Part shown: positions 1-6,979 of the stretch, one piece after another
Position numbering within the stretch: position 1 is the first letter of the stretch
Layout: each line of letters begins with the position of its first letter
Source: Methanomassiliicoccales archaeon
GTDB lineage: Archaea > Thermoplasmatota > Thermoplasmata > Methanomassiliicoccales > UBA472
Reading direction: 5' to 3'
Assembly (NCBI GenBank): GCA_013329565.1
Contig: DUJZ01000108.1
Location: 1-9,038, forward strand
DNA length: 9,038 bases
Made by a program: the position numbers and the translations under genes
The notes under the pieces: model-generated
The model's input: the letters and a program-made list of their open reading frames with translations, nothing else
The model's database searches: none
What the model was told of the DNA's origin: nothing

Positions 1-1292
1 AGCATGAGCACCTCCCTTCCGCCGCCAAGCAGGTCGGCCAGCCCGTCCCGGTCGGCCTTGCTCATCAGCGGACTTTCCGACAGGAGCATCTTCCGCTGCT
101 CCAGCCGGCGCAGCGTGCGGTGGACAGCGCTCATGTAGACGTACGAAGGCAGGAACACCAGTACGTTCCCCGGTATCCGTTCGCAGAGCTCGCCGATGCG
201 CAGCGCCATGTCCATCGTGGTCTGGCGACAGCGGTCGCGGAAACGAGTACCAACGTCCGGCACCGCCAATGCCAAGCGTCGGGAGGGATCGAACGGGGAA
301 GGATATGAACGGCATACGGCATCCGTCAGACCCAGGCGGGAGGCGAAGACCTCCGGCGGGTGAAGCGTGCCGCTCATGAAGATGGTCCCATGGGATTCCT
401 GGACGACGTTCCTCACCACCAGGTCCGGCTCCAGAAAGCGTAACGAGATCTTTCCTTCGTTGGGATGGGCGACGCGAACAGCCGCTTCGCCCAAACGCAT
501 CCAGTCGCCGACCATCTGGTCCGTATCCACCAGTTCTTCCGGCTCCGGCAGCCCGTGGCGGTCCAAAAGGGAGCGCAGCTCACCGCAGGGAATTATCCGA
601 TGACCGCGGGATAGCATTTCCATCCATACCGTTTGCAGGGAGTGGTCCGATCCCTTTTCCAGGACCAGGTCCCGGCTGAAGGCGTCCATTATCCTTGCCG
701 GCAGATTGTGCGCTTCGTCCACCACCAGGTGCTGCTTCCTGGATGACGATCGGAAGCGGATCACGTCCGGCAGGTTGCCAAAGACGCGGGACACGTCTCC
801 GACCACCAGGTCGGCCCCGCTCGAGGCCATCTTGGCCGAGAGGTACGGACATGCCCCGCGCCTCAGGCACAGGGCGACGAGTTCCTGGGCGTGCATCGCC
901 CGGCCCAATATCTCCCTGGCGCACTGCGTGATGCGCCCGTCCGCCTGCAGGTGGCACCGCTTCCCCTCCAGGCAAGGGGAGCGAGGACCGAAGGGGCACA
1001 TGCTCTCCCGGGACAGCAGATCGACCGTTCCTATGCTGCTGGGCATCATCTTCACCGTCTCGATGACCGCCCGATGCTGAGACTGCCTTGGCGTCAAGAA
1101 GACCGTCCGGCCACCGTCCCGCAAGGTCGTCTCCAGCGACGCCGTCAGGGCGACGGCGGTCTTCCCCAGGCCGGTGGGGGCGTGGGCGACGAGCACCTTG
1201 CCTTCGACGATGCAATCCCTTGCATCCTGCAGAAAATCGGCCTGCCCCCGCCTGGCGGAAGGGAAGGGGAACAGGTCATCGTCTCCGTTCAT
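1..1292 (-). CDS. XPD/Rad3-like iron-sulfur DNA helicase, N-terminal part (truncated by window edge)
   Basis: Superfamily 2 ATP-dependent 5'-3' helicase of the XPD/Rad3/DinG group, expected in DNA repair or replication-associated unwinding. The frame is open from the ATG at 1292 to the left edge, giving 430 whole residues; an in-frame stop lies shortly upstream of the ATG. Seen: a Q-motif-like N-terminus with GQADF (16-20), Walker A HAPTGLGKT (37-45), a Cys-rich insert with C99, C107, C113, C124, C142 and C148 (including SRESMCPFG and GACPY, which match the first and last iron-sulfur ligand contexts of XPD), DEAH box VDEAHN (191-196) and MSGTL (306-310). Family knowledge: four Cys bind a 4Fe-4S cluster; here six are available. 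Only about 115 residues separate DEAH from SGTL, so the Arch domain looks short. The C-terminal helicase motifs lie outside the window. It is transcribed divergently from the AIM24-like gene. XPD-like is sure; true XPD orthology is not. Confidence 0.88.
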   Translation of the reverse strand, partial: MNGDDDLFPFPSARRGQADFLQDARDCIVEGKVLVAHAPTGLGKTAVALTASLETTLRDGGRTVFLTPRQSQHRAVIETVKMMPSSIGTVDLLSRESMCPFGPRSPCLEGKRCHLQADGRITQCAREILGRAMHAQELVALCLRRGACPYLSAKMASSGADLVVGDVSRVFGNLPDVIRFRSSSRKQHLVVDEAHNLPARIMDAFSRDLVLEKGSDHSLQTVWMEMLSRGHRIIPCGELRSLLDRHGLPEPEELVDTDQMVGDWMRLGEAAVRVAHPNEGKISLRFLEPDLVVRNVVQESHGTIFMSGTLHPPEVFASRLGLTDAVCRSYPSPFDPSRRLALAVPDVGTRFRDRCRQTTMDMALRIGELCERIPGNVLVFLPSYVYMSAVHRTLRRLEQRKMLLSESPLMSKADRDGLADLLGGGREVLM

Positions 1293-1333
1293 GCGCTTCC
1301 ATCGTCATCGCCAAGGTAGGGCGTTTCCGCTAC

Positions 1334-1345
1334 GGTTAATTTACC
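1334..1345. promoter_or_regulatory. TATA-like box in divergent intergenic spacer
   Basis: The spacer between the helicase start (1292, minus) and the AIM24-like start (1393, plus) contains one AT-rich, nearly palindromic element, GGTTAATTTACC. An archaeal TATA box lies about 25-30 bases before transcription start, so this box could serve either direction and would leave leaders of roughly 20-30 bases for both genes. No other AT-rich box stands out in the spacer. The promoter role is inferred from position and composition only. Confidence 0.35.
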
Positions 1346-1392
1346 TCCGGTACCCATGCAGAATAAGTGGAAATATCATCAAGCCCGTTACC

Positions 1393-2085
1393 TTGAGCGG
1401 TGATACCATAAAGTACAGCATCACTGGGGATAACCTGCAGTTCGTGAACATCGAGTTCATGCCGGGTGAGATGATCTATTCCGAGGCGGGCAGCATGATC
1501 TACATGAGCGGCAACGTCCGCCTGGAGACCAAGGCCGCCGGCGGATTAATGGGCGGGCTGAAGAGAGCGGTGTCCGGAGAATCTTTCTTCGTCACCAACT
1601 TCTACGCCGATGGCGGGCCGGGCCTGGTAGGCTTCGGCGGCAACGTTCCGGGAAAGGTCATGGCCATCGACCTCCGGGGAGGTAGGCAGTGGATGCTGCA
1701 GAAGACGGCGTTCCTGGCCGCGGAGGCGCAGGTCAACCTGGACATCGCGTTCCAGAGAAAGTTCGGGGCGGCGCTCTTCGGCGGTGAGGGGCTGGTACTA
1801 CAGAGGGTGCAGGGTGAAGGCACCGTGTTCATCTCCGGCGCCGGCGACTTCATAGAATACAATCTGCTTCCTGGGCAGGTCATGAAGGTCTCCACGGCGA
1901 ACGTCGCAGCGTGGGAGGCCAGCGTCTCGTACGACATCCAGAGCCTTGGGATAAAGACAGCGCTGTTCGGCGGCGAGGGATTGTTCGTTACCACCATGAC
2001 GGGACCGGGGCGCATAGTGCTGCAGTCCATGACCTTGTCCAAGCTGGCCAACTCCATCGTTCCGTTCCTGCCCAACAGAGGGTGA
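1393..2085 (+). CDS. AIM24/TIGR00266-family protein
   Basis: 230-residue beta-rich protein of the AIM24 (mitochondrial biogenesis AIM24-like) family, which is widespread in archaea and bacteria; its biochemical role is not established. The N-terminus KYSITGDNLQFVNIEF followed by PGEMIYSEAGSMIYMSG is the family signature. Further on, LFGGEG occurs twice (about 128-133 and 191-196), consistent with the internal pseudo-symmetry of the fold. No signal peptide or membrane segment is visible. The start chosen is TTG 1393 because it gives the usual family N-terminus and length. The frame stays open upstream to an ATG at 1174, but that extension overlaps the divergent helicase and looks non-coding. 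No clear Shine-Dalgarno precedes the TTG. The next gene follows after 31 bases and radB after that, so co-transcription is likely. Confidence 0.88.
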   Translation: MSGDTIKYSITGDNLQFVNIEFMPGEMIYSEAGSMIYMSGNVRLETKAAGGLMGGLKRAVSGESFFVTNFYADGGPGLVGFGGNVPGKVMAIDLRGGRQWMLQKTAFLAAEAQVNLDIAFQRKFGAALFGGEGLVLQRVQGEGTVFISGAGDFIEYNLLPGQVMKVSTANVAAWEASVSYDIQSLGIKTALFGGEGLFVTTMTGPGRIVLQSMTLSKLANSIVPFLPNRG

Positions 2086-2116
2086 GCGTACGTCCAAGGC
2101 CACGGACGCCACCATC

Positions 2117-2356
2117 GTGGCGTTGCTCGTGATAGCCGTGATAGCCGTGGCTTTGCTGGCGGTGTGGTATCTGGAATGGGTGGTGGCGGCCATCATAGTA
2201 ATGGTGGCCGCGGCCTTCCTGATCCTGGCGTTGCTGTTCCTCCTGGGCGGACTGGCGGTCATTCCGTACTACTTCACCAAGCGCGGCCGGGACTCGCAGC
2301 CGGGATCCTATGCGCTAGAGCAGCTGAAGGACCCCAAGGACCAGGAGAGGAAGTGA
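2117..2356 (+). CDS. small integral membrane protein, function unknown
   Basis: 79-residue protein. Residues 2-19 form one hydrophobic segment; after WYLEW, residues 21-53 form a second, long stretch that could be one long helix or a tight pair. It ends in a polar, charged tail (about 54-79: KRGRDSQPG to KDPKDQERK) that is probably cytoplasmic by the positive-inside rule. GTG 2117 is the only usable start codon between the previous gene and the membrane segment. The Shine-Dalgarno for it is poor, so translation may depend on coupling. Its stop overlaps the radB start (GTGA, 2353-2356), which supports it being a real gene in the same transcript. I do not recognise a family and assign no function. 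Confidence 0.7.
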   Translation: MALLVIAVIAVALLAVWYLEWVVAAIIVMVAAAFLILALLFLLGGLAVIPYYFTKRGRDSQPGSYALEQLKDPKDQERK

Positions 2357-3063
2357 ACTTGGAGGAGCTCAAGCTGGTCCCCTTTCAATGCCGACCGTTG
2401 GACGACATGCTGTCCGGCGGCATCGAGAGCGGATGCCTCACCCTGATCTACGGGGAGGCTGGTACCGGCAAGACCAACCTGTGCCTGACGCTGGCAAAGA
2501 ACCTGGCGCAGGAAGGTCGAAAGACGATATACGTGGACTCGGAGGGCATATCGCTGCTCAGGCTGCGCAACATTGCCGGGGACGATCAGGAACGGGTTCT
2601 GAAGGAAATACTGGTCAGCGAGGTGCACAGCCTGGAGGACCAGGACCGCATGATCGTCAAGGCCATCAAGCTCGCGGAAGGGAACCCGGACGTCGGTCTC
2701 ATCGTGGTCGACTCGATGACCATGTTCTACCGGCTGGCGAGCAAGGACGACGAGCGTGCGGAACGCCGCGTCCTAGCGGGGCAGAGCGCCAAACTGTTGA
2801 CGGCCGCCCGGAAGCTGAACCTCCCGGTGGTCGTAACGTCGCAGGTATACACCGACGTGGAAACGGGAACGTTCGAGGCTCTGGGCGGCAACGTCCTCCA
2901 TCACAACGCTAAAACGATAATAAGAATAGAGAAGCTGGCCCCCAGCAAGCGCCGGGCGGTGCTGATGAAGCACCGCAACCTGGCCGAGGGCCGCTTCGGT
3001 GTTTTCTATCTGACCGATAAAGGGATCGAGGCGGAGCCTCAGAGCTCCCGGCCTACGGCGTAA
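2353..3063 (+). CDS. radB: DNA repair and recombination protein RadB
   Basis: 236-residue RecA/RadA-superfamily ATPase. RadB is a euryarchaeal RadA paralogue thought to help recombination, probably as a mediator. Seen: a short core without the N-terminal helix-hairpin-helix domain of RadA, N-terminal CRPLDDMLSGGIESG (13-27), Walker A GEAGTGKT (34-41), IYVDSEG (59-65), Walker B LIVVDS (116-121), VVVTSQVY (159-166) and ALGGNVLHHNAKTIIRIEK (176-194). Length is as expected for RadB. GTG 2353 is chosen because GGAG at 2344-2347 sits 5 bases upstream and the GTG overlaps the stop of the membrane-protein gene. TTG 2359 is a weaker alternative. The 3' end overlaps the convergent polyprenyl synthase gene by 25 bases. 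Confidence 0.93.
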   Translation: MNLEELKLVPFQCRPLDDMLSGGIESGCLTLIYGEAGTGKTNLCLTLAKNLAQEGRKTIYVDSEGISLLRLRNIAGDDQERVLKEILVSEVHSLEDQDRMIVKAIKLAEGNPDVGLIVVDSMTMFYRLASKDDERAERRVLAGQSAKLLTAARKLNLPVVVTSQVYTDVETGTFEALGGNVLHHNAKTIIRIEKLAPSKRRAVLMKHRNLAEGRFGVFYLTDKGIEAEPQSSRPTA

Positions 3064-4031
3064 TCGACCATCTCCCGCAGCATCTCCTTTTCTTCAGAGT
3101 CCTTCAAGCAGGAGAGCAGGTCCTTCGCTCTTTTAGCGTAATCCAAAGCGAACTGGCGGGCCTGCTCTATGGAACCGACGTCCTCAAGCAGCTGCACGGC
3201 GGCCTTGACCTGTTCATCGGTGGCGTTCTCGTTCCCCAAAGCGTCCGTGAGGACGGTCTTCCGCTCGTCCTTCTCCAGCCGCTCCAGGGCGTCCACCACG
3301 ATCAACGTCCGTTTCCCGTTGCGGATGTCGGAACCGACGGGCTTGCCGACCTTCTTGGCGTCTCCTTTTATCCCGAGCACATCGTCCCAGATCTGGAAGC
3401 CGATGCCCAATAGTCTCGCGTACTCCTTCATGTCGGCGATCTGCTCCTCCGTCCCGTTACCGATGATGGCCCCGCCCTCGGCAGCGCAGGCGAAGAGCAC
3501 GGCCGTCTTCTTCTCCACCATGTCCAGGTACTCCTCCCTGGAAACGCTCGGGCGGTCCTCGTTGTCCACGTCGATCTGCTGCCCCTCTGCCACCAGGAAC
3601 ACCGTGTCGGAGACGGTGCGCAGCAATCTGCGCAATCGTTCGCCGTCCACGTTCGTAGTTGCCAGCACGTCGTAGGCGATGGCGAACAGCGCGTCGCCGG
3701 CGATTATGGCGGTCGGTTCGTCGAAAGCGATGTGCACCGCCGGCCTTCCGCGTCGTATGGGGTCCTTGTCGATGACGTCGTCATGCACGAGCGTGAAGTT
3801 GTGAATGATTTCCAACGAGCAGCCGAACGGAAGCGCCTCCTTACCTCTCTTGCCGACAGCCTCGGCGACCAGAATGGCCATGACCGGCCTCATGCGCTTT
3901 CCGCCCGCTTCCGGGTAATGGCGCATGGCTCTGATAAGCTTCTCGTGCGTGCCGCGCTCAACGTATCGTATGAGAGCGCGGTCCACCTCCTTGATGATCT
4001 CCTTGGTTCTCTGTTGATGGTCCATGAGCAT
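3039..4031 (-). CDS. idsA: short-chain isoprenyl diphosphate synthase (geranylgeranyl/farnesyl diphosphate synthase)
   Basis: 330-residue all-alpha trans-prenyltransferase that condenses DMAPP and IPP to C15-C20 allylic diphosphates, the precursors of archaeal ether lipids. Seen: GGKRMRP (43-49), first Asp-rich motif HDDVID (83-88), GQQ (150-152), and second Asp-rich region FQIWDDVLG (212-220), where the third Asp position is Gly, a form common in archaeal and bacterial members. Phe79 lies five residues before the first motif, the position that sets chain length in type I archaeal GGPP synthases, so C20 is favoured by inference. ATG 4031 overlaps the isomerase stop (TGATG) and has GGAGG four bases upstream; TTG 4034 and ATG 4025 are alternatives. 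It is the last gene of the isoprenoid operon, and its tail overlaps radB convergently. Confidence 0.93.
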   Translation of the reverse strand: MLMDHQQRTKEIIKEVDRALIRYVERGTHEKLIRAMRHYPEAGGKRMRPVMAILVAEAVGKRGKEALPFGCSLEIIHNFTLVHDDVIDKDPIRRGRPAVHIAFDEPTAIIAGDALFAIAYDVLATTNVDGERLRRLLRTVSDTVFLVAEGQQIDVDNEDRPSVSREEYLDMVEKKTAVLFACAAEGGAIIGNGTEEQIADMKEYARLLGIGFQIWDDVLGIKGDAKKVGKPVGSDIRNGKRTLIVVDALERLEKDERKTVLTDALGNENATDEQVKAAVQLLEDVGSIEQARQFALDYAKRAKDLLSCLKDSEEKEMLREMVDYAVGREL

Positions 4032-5089
4032 CAATCCTCCGAGGCGGTGAGCCAGTCGGCCGTCCGCCCGCTAACTATGACCCGGCGCTGCCGCAGCTCG
4101 TTCACGCTGGAGCAGCCGGTCAGGAACATGGCCGCCTTCAGCTCGGCCTTCATGACATTGATCTTGTCGAGCACCGCCTGGCTGGATTCCATCGCCTCCG
4201 CCAGAACGGCACGGGCGCATCCCGTAGCGTTCGCACCGATCGCCAGTCCTTTGGCCATTCGAAGCCCGTCGTCCACCCCGCCGCTGGCGATGATCTCCAG
4301 GCCGACGTCCGCCTCCAGCACCGCCGCCGGAGCGGGGATCCCCCAATCGATGAACGTTCGTCCCAATGCGGACGCCACCTCGTTCTCCTGAGCGACGGCT
4401 CGATGCATCTCCACCGCGGCGAAGCTGGTGCCCCCGACGCCCGAAACGTCTATTCCCCTTATTCCGGTGCCTTTCAGCAATAACGCGGTTTCCCGGGAGA
4501 TCCCGGCGCCGGTCTCCTTGACCATGGTCGGCCCCTCGCGCGCTATCGCCCGAATGCCATCAAGGCATCCTCTGGCGTTCACGTCCCCTTCCGGCTGCAC
4601 CACTTCCTGCAGGAAGTTGAGGTGGATGGCCATGATGTCCGCGCCTACTACCTCCTGCGCTCGGAGCACGTCATCCACGCTGAAAGCCTTCTTTTTCTTC
4701 TGCTTCACCAGCTGGGGAGCGCCGACATTGCCGATGACCAGTGGCACGTCGTAGTCCTTCACCACCGAGTACGTCCCGTCGTCACCGTTCTCGATGGCCG
4801 GTCTTTGGCTGCCAACGCCTAGGCCGACGCCGGCCTTCGCGCACGCCTCGGCCAGATTCTGATTTATATTCTTGGCCAACGGGAACCCGCCGGTGATGGC
4901 CGTGATGACCAACGGCATCTCCAGCCTCTTCCCGAACAGCGTGACGGAGGTGTCGATCTCGTCCAGGTCCACCTCCGGCAGGGCGCGGTGGACCAGCTTC
5001 ACGTCCGACCAGTAATCGTAGTCGGGCACTACCTTCTCTTTGAGCGTTACTTCGATGTGGTCCGATTTGCGCCTCTCGATCTTCTTCAT
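4031..5089 (-). CDS. fni: isopentenyl-diphosphate delta-isomerase, type 2 (FMN-dependent)
   Basis: 352-residue TIM-barrel flavoenzyme that interconverts IPP and DMAPP using reduced FMN, NAD(P)H and Mg2+. Seen: N-terminal RRKSDHIE (6-13), MPLVITAITGG (58-68), GVGSQR (91-96), VIGNVGAPQL (118-127), active-site segment HLNFLQEVVQPEGD (156-169) with the conserved Gln-Glu pair (Q161, E162), VKETGAGIS (190-198), DVSGVGGTS (214-222), IDWGIPAP (247-254) and IIASGGVDDG (266-275). Length is normal. ATG 5089 is chosen over a longer reading frame because the protein aligns with the family from here, it overlaps the kinase stop as ATGA, and GGTGG lies four bases upstream. It is the middle gene of the kinase-isomerase-synthase operon and supplies both substrates of the prenyl synthase. 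Confidence 0.95.
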   Translation of the reverse strand: MKKIERRKSDHIEVTLKEKVVPDYDYWSDVKLVHRALPEVDLDEIDTSVTLFGKRLEMPLVITAITGGFPLAKNINQNLAEACAKAGVGLGVGSQRPAIENGDDGTYSVVKDYDVPLVIGNVGAPQLVKQKKKKAFSVDDVLRAQEVVGADIMAIHLNFLQEVVQPEGDVNARGCLDGIRAIAREGPTMVKETGAGISRETALLLKGTGIRGIDVSGVGGTSFAAVEMHRAVAQENEVASALGRTFIDWGIPAPAAVLEADVGLEIIASGGVDDGLRMAKGLAIGANATGCARAVLAEAMESSQAVLDKINVMKAELKAAMFLTGCSSVNELRQRRVIVSGRTADWLTASED

Positions 5090-5856
5090 GAAACCACCTT
5101 GGAGGCGATGACGTCCTCGCCGCGGATGGCCGCCTCCAGCCTTCCGGGGATCTTTCCGTTTAACACCAGGCATTCGCCCGTGAGCGTCGCCATGCCTATC
5201 ATATAGCGTATCTTGGCGAATATGCTGCCGGTGACGTCCACGTTCCGTTCGGTGCGAGGGAGCGCGTCAAGCACCTTCTCATCGACCGTCTCGATTAGTT
5301 TTGCATTATGGTCTTGAGTTGGATCGGCGGTGAACACGCCATCGACGTCCGTAACGAATATGACCTTGCTAGGCTTGAACTCGTGAGCCAGGGCGGCCAT
5401 GAGCTGATCGCCCGAGCAGATGCTTAGTCCTCGAACCTCGTCCCTGACCACGTCGCCGAAGGTCACCGGGACCATGCCCAGCTCGAGGTACTCCTTGAAA
5501 ATATCAAGGTACAGATGATGCAATGCGCCATCCCTCATGATCGCGCAGGAGGCCGGCGGTAACGGAACTACTCGCAGACCCTTGGCGGACATCTGACGAC
5601 AGACCGCGAGGTCCAGCTCCCTCACGTCGGACATGACCTGGGACGCGCCGAGCAGTTGAGGATCCTCGGTTATCCCGAGATGAAGCCGGTGCTCCTTGGC
5701 CAGCATGTGCCCGAAGGACCCGGCGCCGTGAACTACCATCACTTCCTGCCCGGTCCTGGCGATCTCCTGGGCCAGCCGACCAGTGGTCTCCGGATCGAAG
5801 GTGCGGTACCGGCCCTTGTCGGTTATGACGCTTCCGCCCAATTTCACCAGGATCAT
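5086..5856 (-). CDS. ipk: isopentenyl phosphate kinase
   Basis: 256-residue member of the amino acid kinase superfamily that phosphorylates isopentenyl phosphate with ATP to give IPP, the last step of the archaeal variants of the mevalonate pathway. Seen: LVKLGGSVITDK (3-14), VVHGAGSFGH (41-50) with His50 at the position of the catalytic-type His of the Thermoplasma enzyme, VTFGD (131-135), ICSGDQL (146-152), VIFVTDVDGVFTADP (165-179) and VTGSIFAKI (208-216), where the second Gly often found after VTG is Ser. ATG 5856 fits the family N-terminus. There is no Shine-Dalgarno, but a TATA-like box sits about 30 bases upstream, which suggests a near-leaderless message. It overlaps the isomerase gene by 4 bases and follows the zinc-ribbon gene after 52 bases. 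Confidence 0.94.
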   Translation of the reverse strand: MILVKLGGSVITDKGRYRTFDPETTGRLAQEIARTGQEVMVVHGAGSFGHMLAKEHRLHLGITEDPQLLGASQVMSDVRELDLAVCRQMSAKGLRVVPLPPASCAIMRDGALHHLYLDIFKEYLELGMVPVTFGDVVRDEVRGLSICSGDQLMAALAHEFKPSKVIFVTDVDGVFTADPTQDHNAKLIETVDEKVLDALPRTERNVDVTGSIFAKIRYMIGMATLTGECLVLNGKIPGRLEAAIRGEDVIASKVVS

Positions 5857-5883
5857 TTGATTCGCGGGATAATTGGTCTTGAT

Positions 5884-5892
5884 GTATTAATG
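5884..5892 (-). promoter_or_regulatory. TATA-like box before the isoprenoid operon
   Basis: On the minus strand this reads CATTAATAC, in the 52-base gap between the zinc-ribbon gene stop and the kinase ATG. Its centre is about 31 bases before the ATG at 5856, the spacing expected for a leaderless or nearly leaderless archaeal transcript; the kinase also lacks a Shine-Dalgarno. An internal promoter for the kinase-isomerase-synthase operon is inferred. Confidence 0.42.
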
Positions 5893-5908
5893 TTACAGCC
5901 TGTGGCCT

Positions 5909-6721
5909 TCAGGCCTTTCGTCCACATTTCGGGCAGAAGGCGTCCCCGTCGTCCAGGTCAGCTCGGCAGTAAGCGCAGGAACGTTTGATGACGATCGGCG
6001 CACCGCACTTGCGGCAGAAAACGTCATCGTTACGTATAGGGGCGGAGCACTTCTCGCACTTCCTCTCCGGTTTGGGCACTTTGACGATGACCGCATCCTT
6101 GACCGGCTCGACGGTCTCCGGCGTTTCTTCGCTCAGCATCCTTCGGACCTTCAGTCCTTCGCGCAGGGCCTCGTCGTACCTCTTATCCTCAAAGCACTTC
6201 TCCGCCATGGCCAGGACGTCCTTGGCCTTGTCGACGTCCTTGCCCGATCCTTCCGCGGACTCGATACTTCCGCGGCAGGCGTTGATTATGAAGCGCGATT
6301 CCAGCATGTGCGGCTCGAGCTTCTTGACGTCGTGCACGGTCTTGCGGTCCTCCTCGGCCTTCTCCTCAGGTTTTTCCTCCATGGTCATGGGAGCCGCGAC
6401 CTCCAGCATGGGTGCGTTCATCAGGATCTCCCTGGCGCGCTTGGCCGAGTCCCGGGCGGCGATGTAGTTGTTCCGCTTGTAGGCGTTATCGGCCTGGATG
6501 ATGACCAGTTCGGCCTCCTTGATGTCCCTGCCCTTTTGTTTAAGGGAGACGGCAATGGCCTTGGTGGTAGCTATCGTGTTGTACGCATCGTCCTTGTCCG
6601 TCATGCTTTCGATGTACTCCTTATTGCGGGAGCGCATGAACCGTAGCTCTAGATAGACGACTATGGCGAGAACGACAAGAAGGGCGATCAGGAAGATCTG
6701 GTCCGCGTCCAGCAATACCAC
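5909..6721 (-). CDS. membrane-anchored double zinc-ribbon protein, function unknown
   Basis: 270-residue protein of unknown role. Seen: a single hydrophobic segment at about residues 8-26 (IFLIALLVVLAIVVYLEL), then a long charged, mostly helical region with two TPR-like or helical-hairpin stretches (about 45-105 and 140-200, each with an AxxxAKRAREIL-like or DEALREGLKVRR-like end) separated by an acidic Glu/Lys linker (115-130). At the C-terminus are two zinc ribbons, CEKC-CRKC (C222, C225, C236, C239) and CAYC-CPKC (C249, C252, C263, C266). The soluble part is probably cytoplasmic. GTG 6721 is preferred because GGAG lies 6 bases upstream; TTG 6727, two codons earlier, touches that GGAG and is less likely. 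It reads in the same direction as the isoprenoid operon 52 bases downstream, but a link with lipid synthesis is only positional. Confidence 0.8.
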   Translation of the reverse strand: MVLLDADQIFLIALLVVLAIVVYLELRFMRSRNKEYIESMTDKDDAYNTIATTKAIAVSLKQKGRDIKEAELVIIQADNAYKRNNYIAARDSAKRAREILMNAPMLEVAAPMTMEEKPEEKAEEDRKTVHDVKKLEPHMLESRFIINACRGSIESAEGSGKDVDKAKDVLAMAEKCFEDKRYDEALREGLKVRRMLSEETPETVEPVKDAVIVKVPKPERKCEKCSAPIRNDDVFCRKCGAPIVIKRSCAYCRADLDDGDAFCPKCGRKA

Positions 6722-6753
6722 CTTCAACTCCGGAAGGCATTAGGTCCCTGATT

Positions 6754-6764
6754 GGTATTAATCC
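6754..6764 (-). promoter_or_regulatory. TATA-like promoter of the zinc-ribbon gene
   Basis: The minus strand reads GGATTAATACC, an AT-rich box centred near 6759. A start of transcription about 27 bases downstream (near 6732) would leave an 11-base leader that contains the GGAG (6731-6728) preceding GTG 6721. The same TTAATA core occurs in the box before the kinase gene. Assigned by position and composition. Confidence 0.48.
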
Positions 6765-6814
6765 TATTGTATGGATAGAACCTAATGGTCAGAGATGGGT
6801 TCACGAGAATGAGA

Positions 6815-6823
6815 GAGGAAAAG
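6815..6823 (-). terminator. pyrimidine/T-tract after 5S rRNA gene
   Basis: Just past the 3' end of the 5S rRNA, the minus strand reads CTTTTCCTC, a short T-run in pyrimidine-rich sequence. Archaeal RNA polymerase often terminates at such T-tracts without a hairpin. It is a plausible 3' boundary of the 5S transcript before the next promoter at 6754-6764. Confidence 0.35.
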
Positions 6824-6830
6824 TTAGAAT

Positions 6831-6953
6831 GGCTGACAGCGTTCCGGGCTTCCCGTGGGCTCGCGCACCACAGTAACACAGGGAACGCGGGCGGGCTTAG
6901 CTTCTGGGATCGGACGAGACCAGGCGTATCCCCGCCGCGATGGCCGTCAAACC
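6831..6953 (-). rRNA. 5S ribosomal RNA (solitary gene)
   Basis: Read on the minus strand, this 123-base segment has the 5S rRNA hallmarks: GACGGCCA followed by GCGGCGGGG near the 5' end, the conserved loop GTCCGATCCCAGAAG then CTAAGCCCGCC, the GTTACTGTGGTGCGCGAGCCC segment (shown in two parts: GTTACTG at about 6877-6871 and TGGTGCGCGAGCCC at about 6870-6857), and a closing 3' strand GCTGTCAGCC. The 5' strand TGGTTTGACGGC pairs with GCTGTCAGCCA as helix I, with one bulged T and G-U pairs; pairing continues to about 6957/6827, so the exact mature ends are uncertain by several bases. A strong TATA box lies about 28 bases before the 5' end. No 16S or 23S sequence flanks it in the window; unlinked rRNA genes are known in Thermoplasma and relatives. 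Confidence 0.9.
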
Positions 6954-6979
6954 ATTCTGATTCAGGGCATTATGGCTTT

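Noticed and set aside
580..1215. 211-codon minus-strand frame rich in Arg, Gly and Pro
   Set aside because: It is an alternative frame of the helicase gene; the helicase frame carries Walker A, DEAH and SGTL motifs.
1174..1392. N-terminal extension of the AIM24-like protein from ATG 1174
   Set aside because: It would overlap the helicase coding region, has no family similarity, and the family N-terminus begins at about 1393.
1602..2262. Minus-strand frames of about 155 codons over the AIM24-like gene
   Set aside because: They are opposite a clear family member, with low-complexity Pro/Ser/Thr/Ala composition and no ribosome binding site.
3732..4391. 219-codon plus-strand open frame opposite the prenyl synthase and isomerase genes
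   Set aside because: It is antisense to two strongly conserved enzymes in GC-rich DNA, has no domain-like pattern, and crosses their junction; it is a composition shadow.
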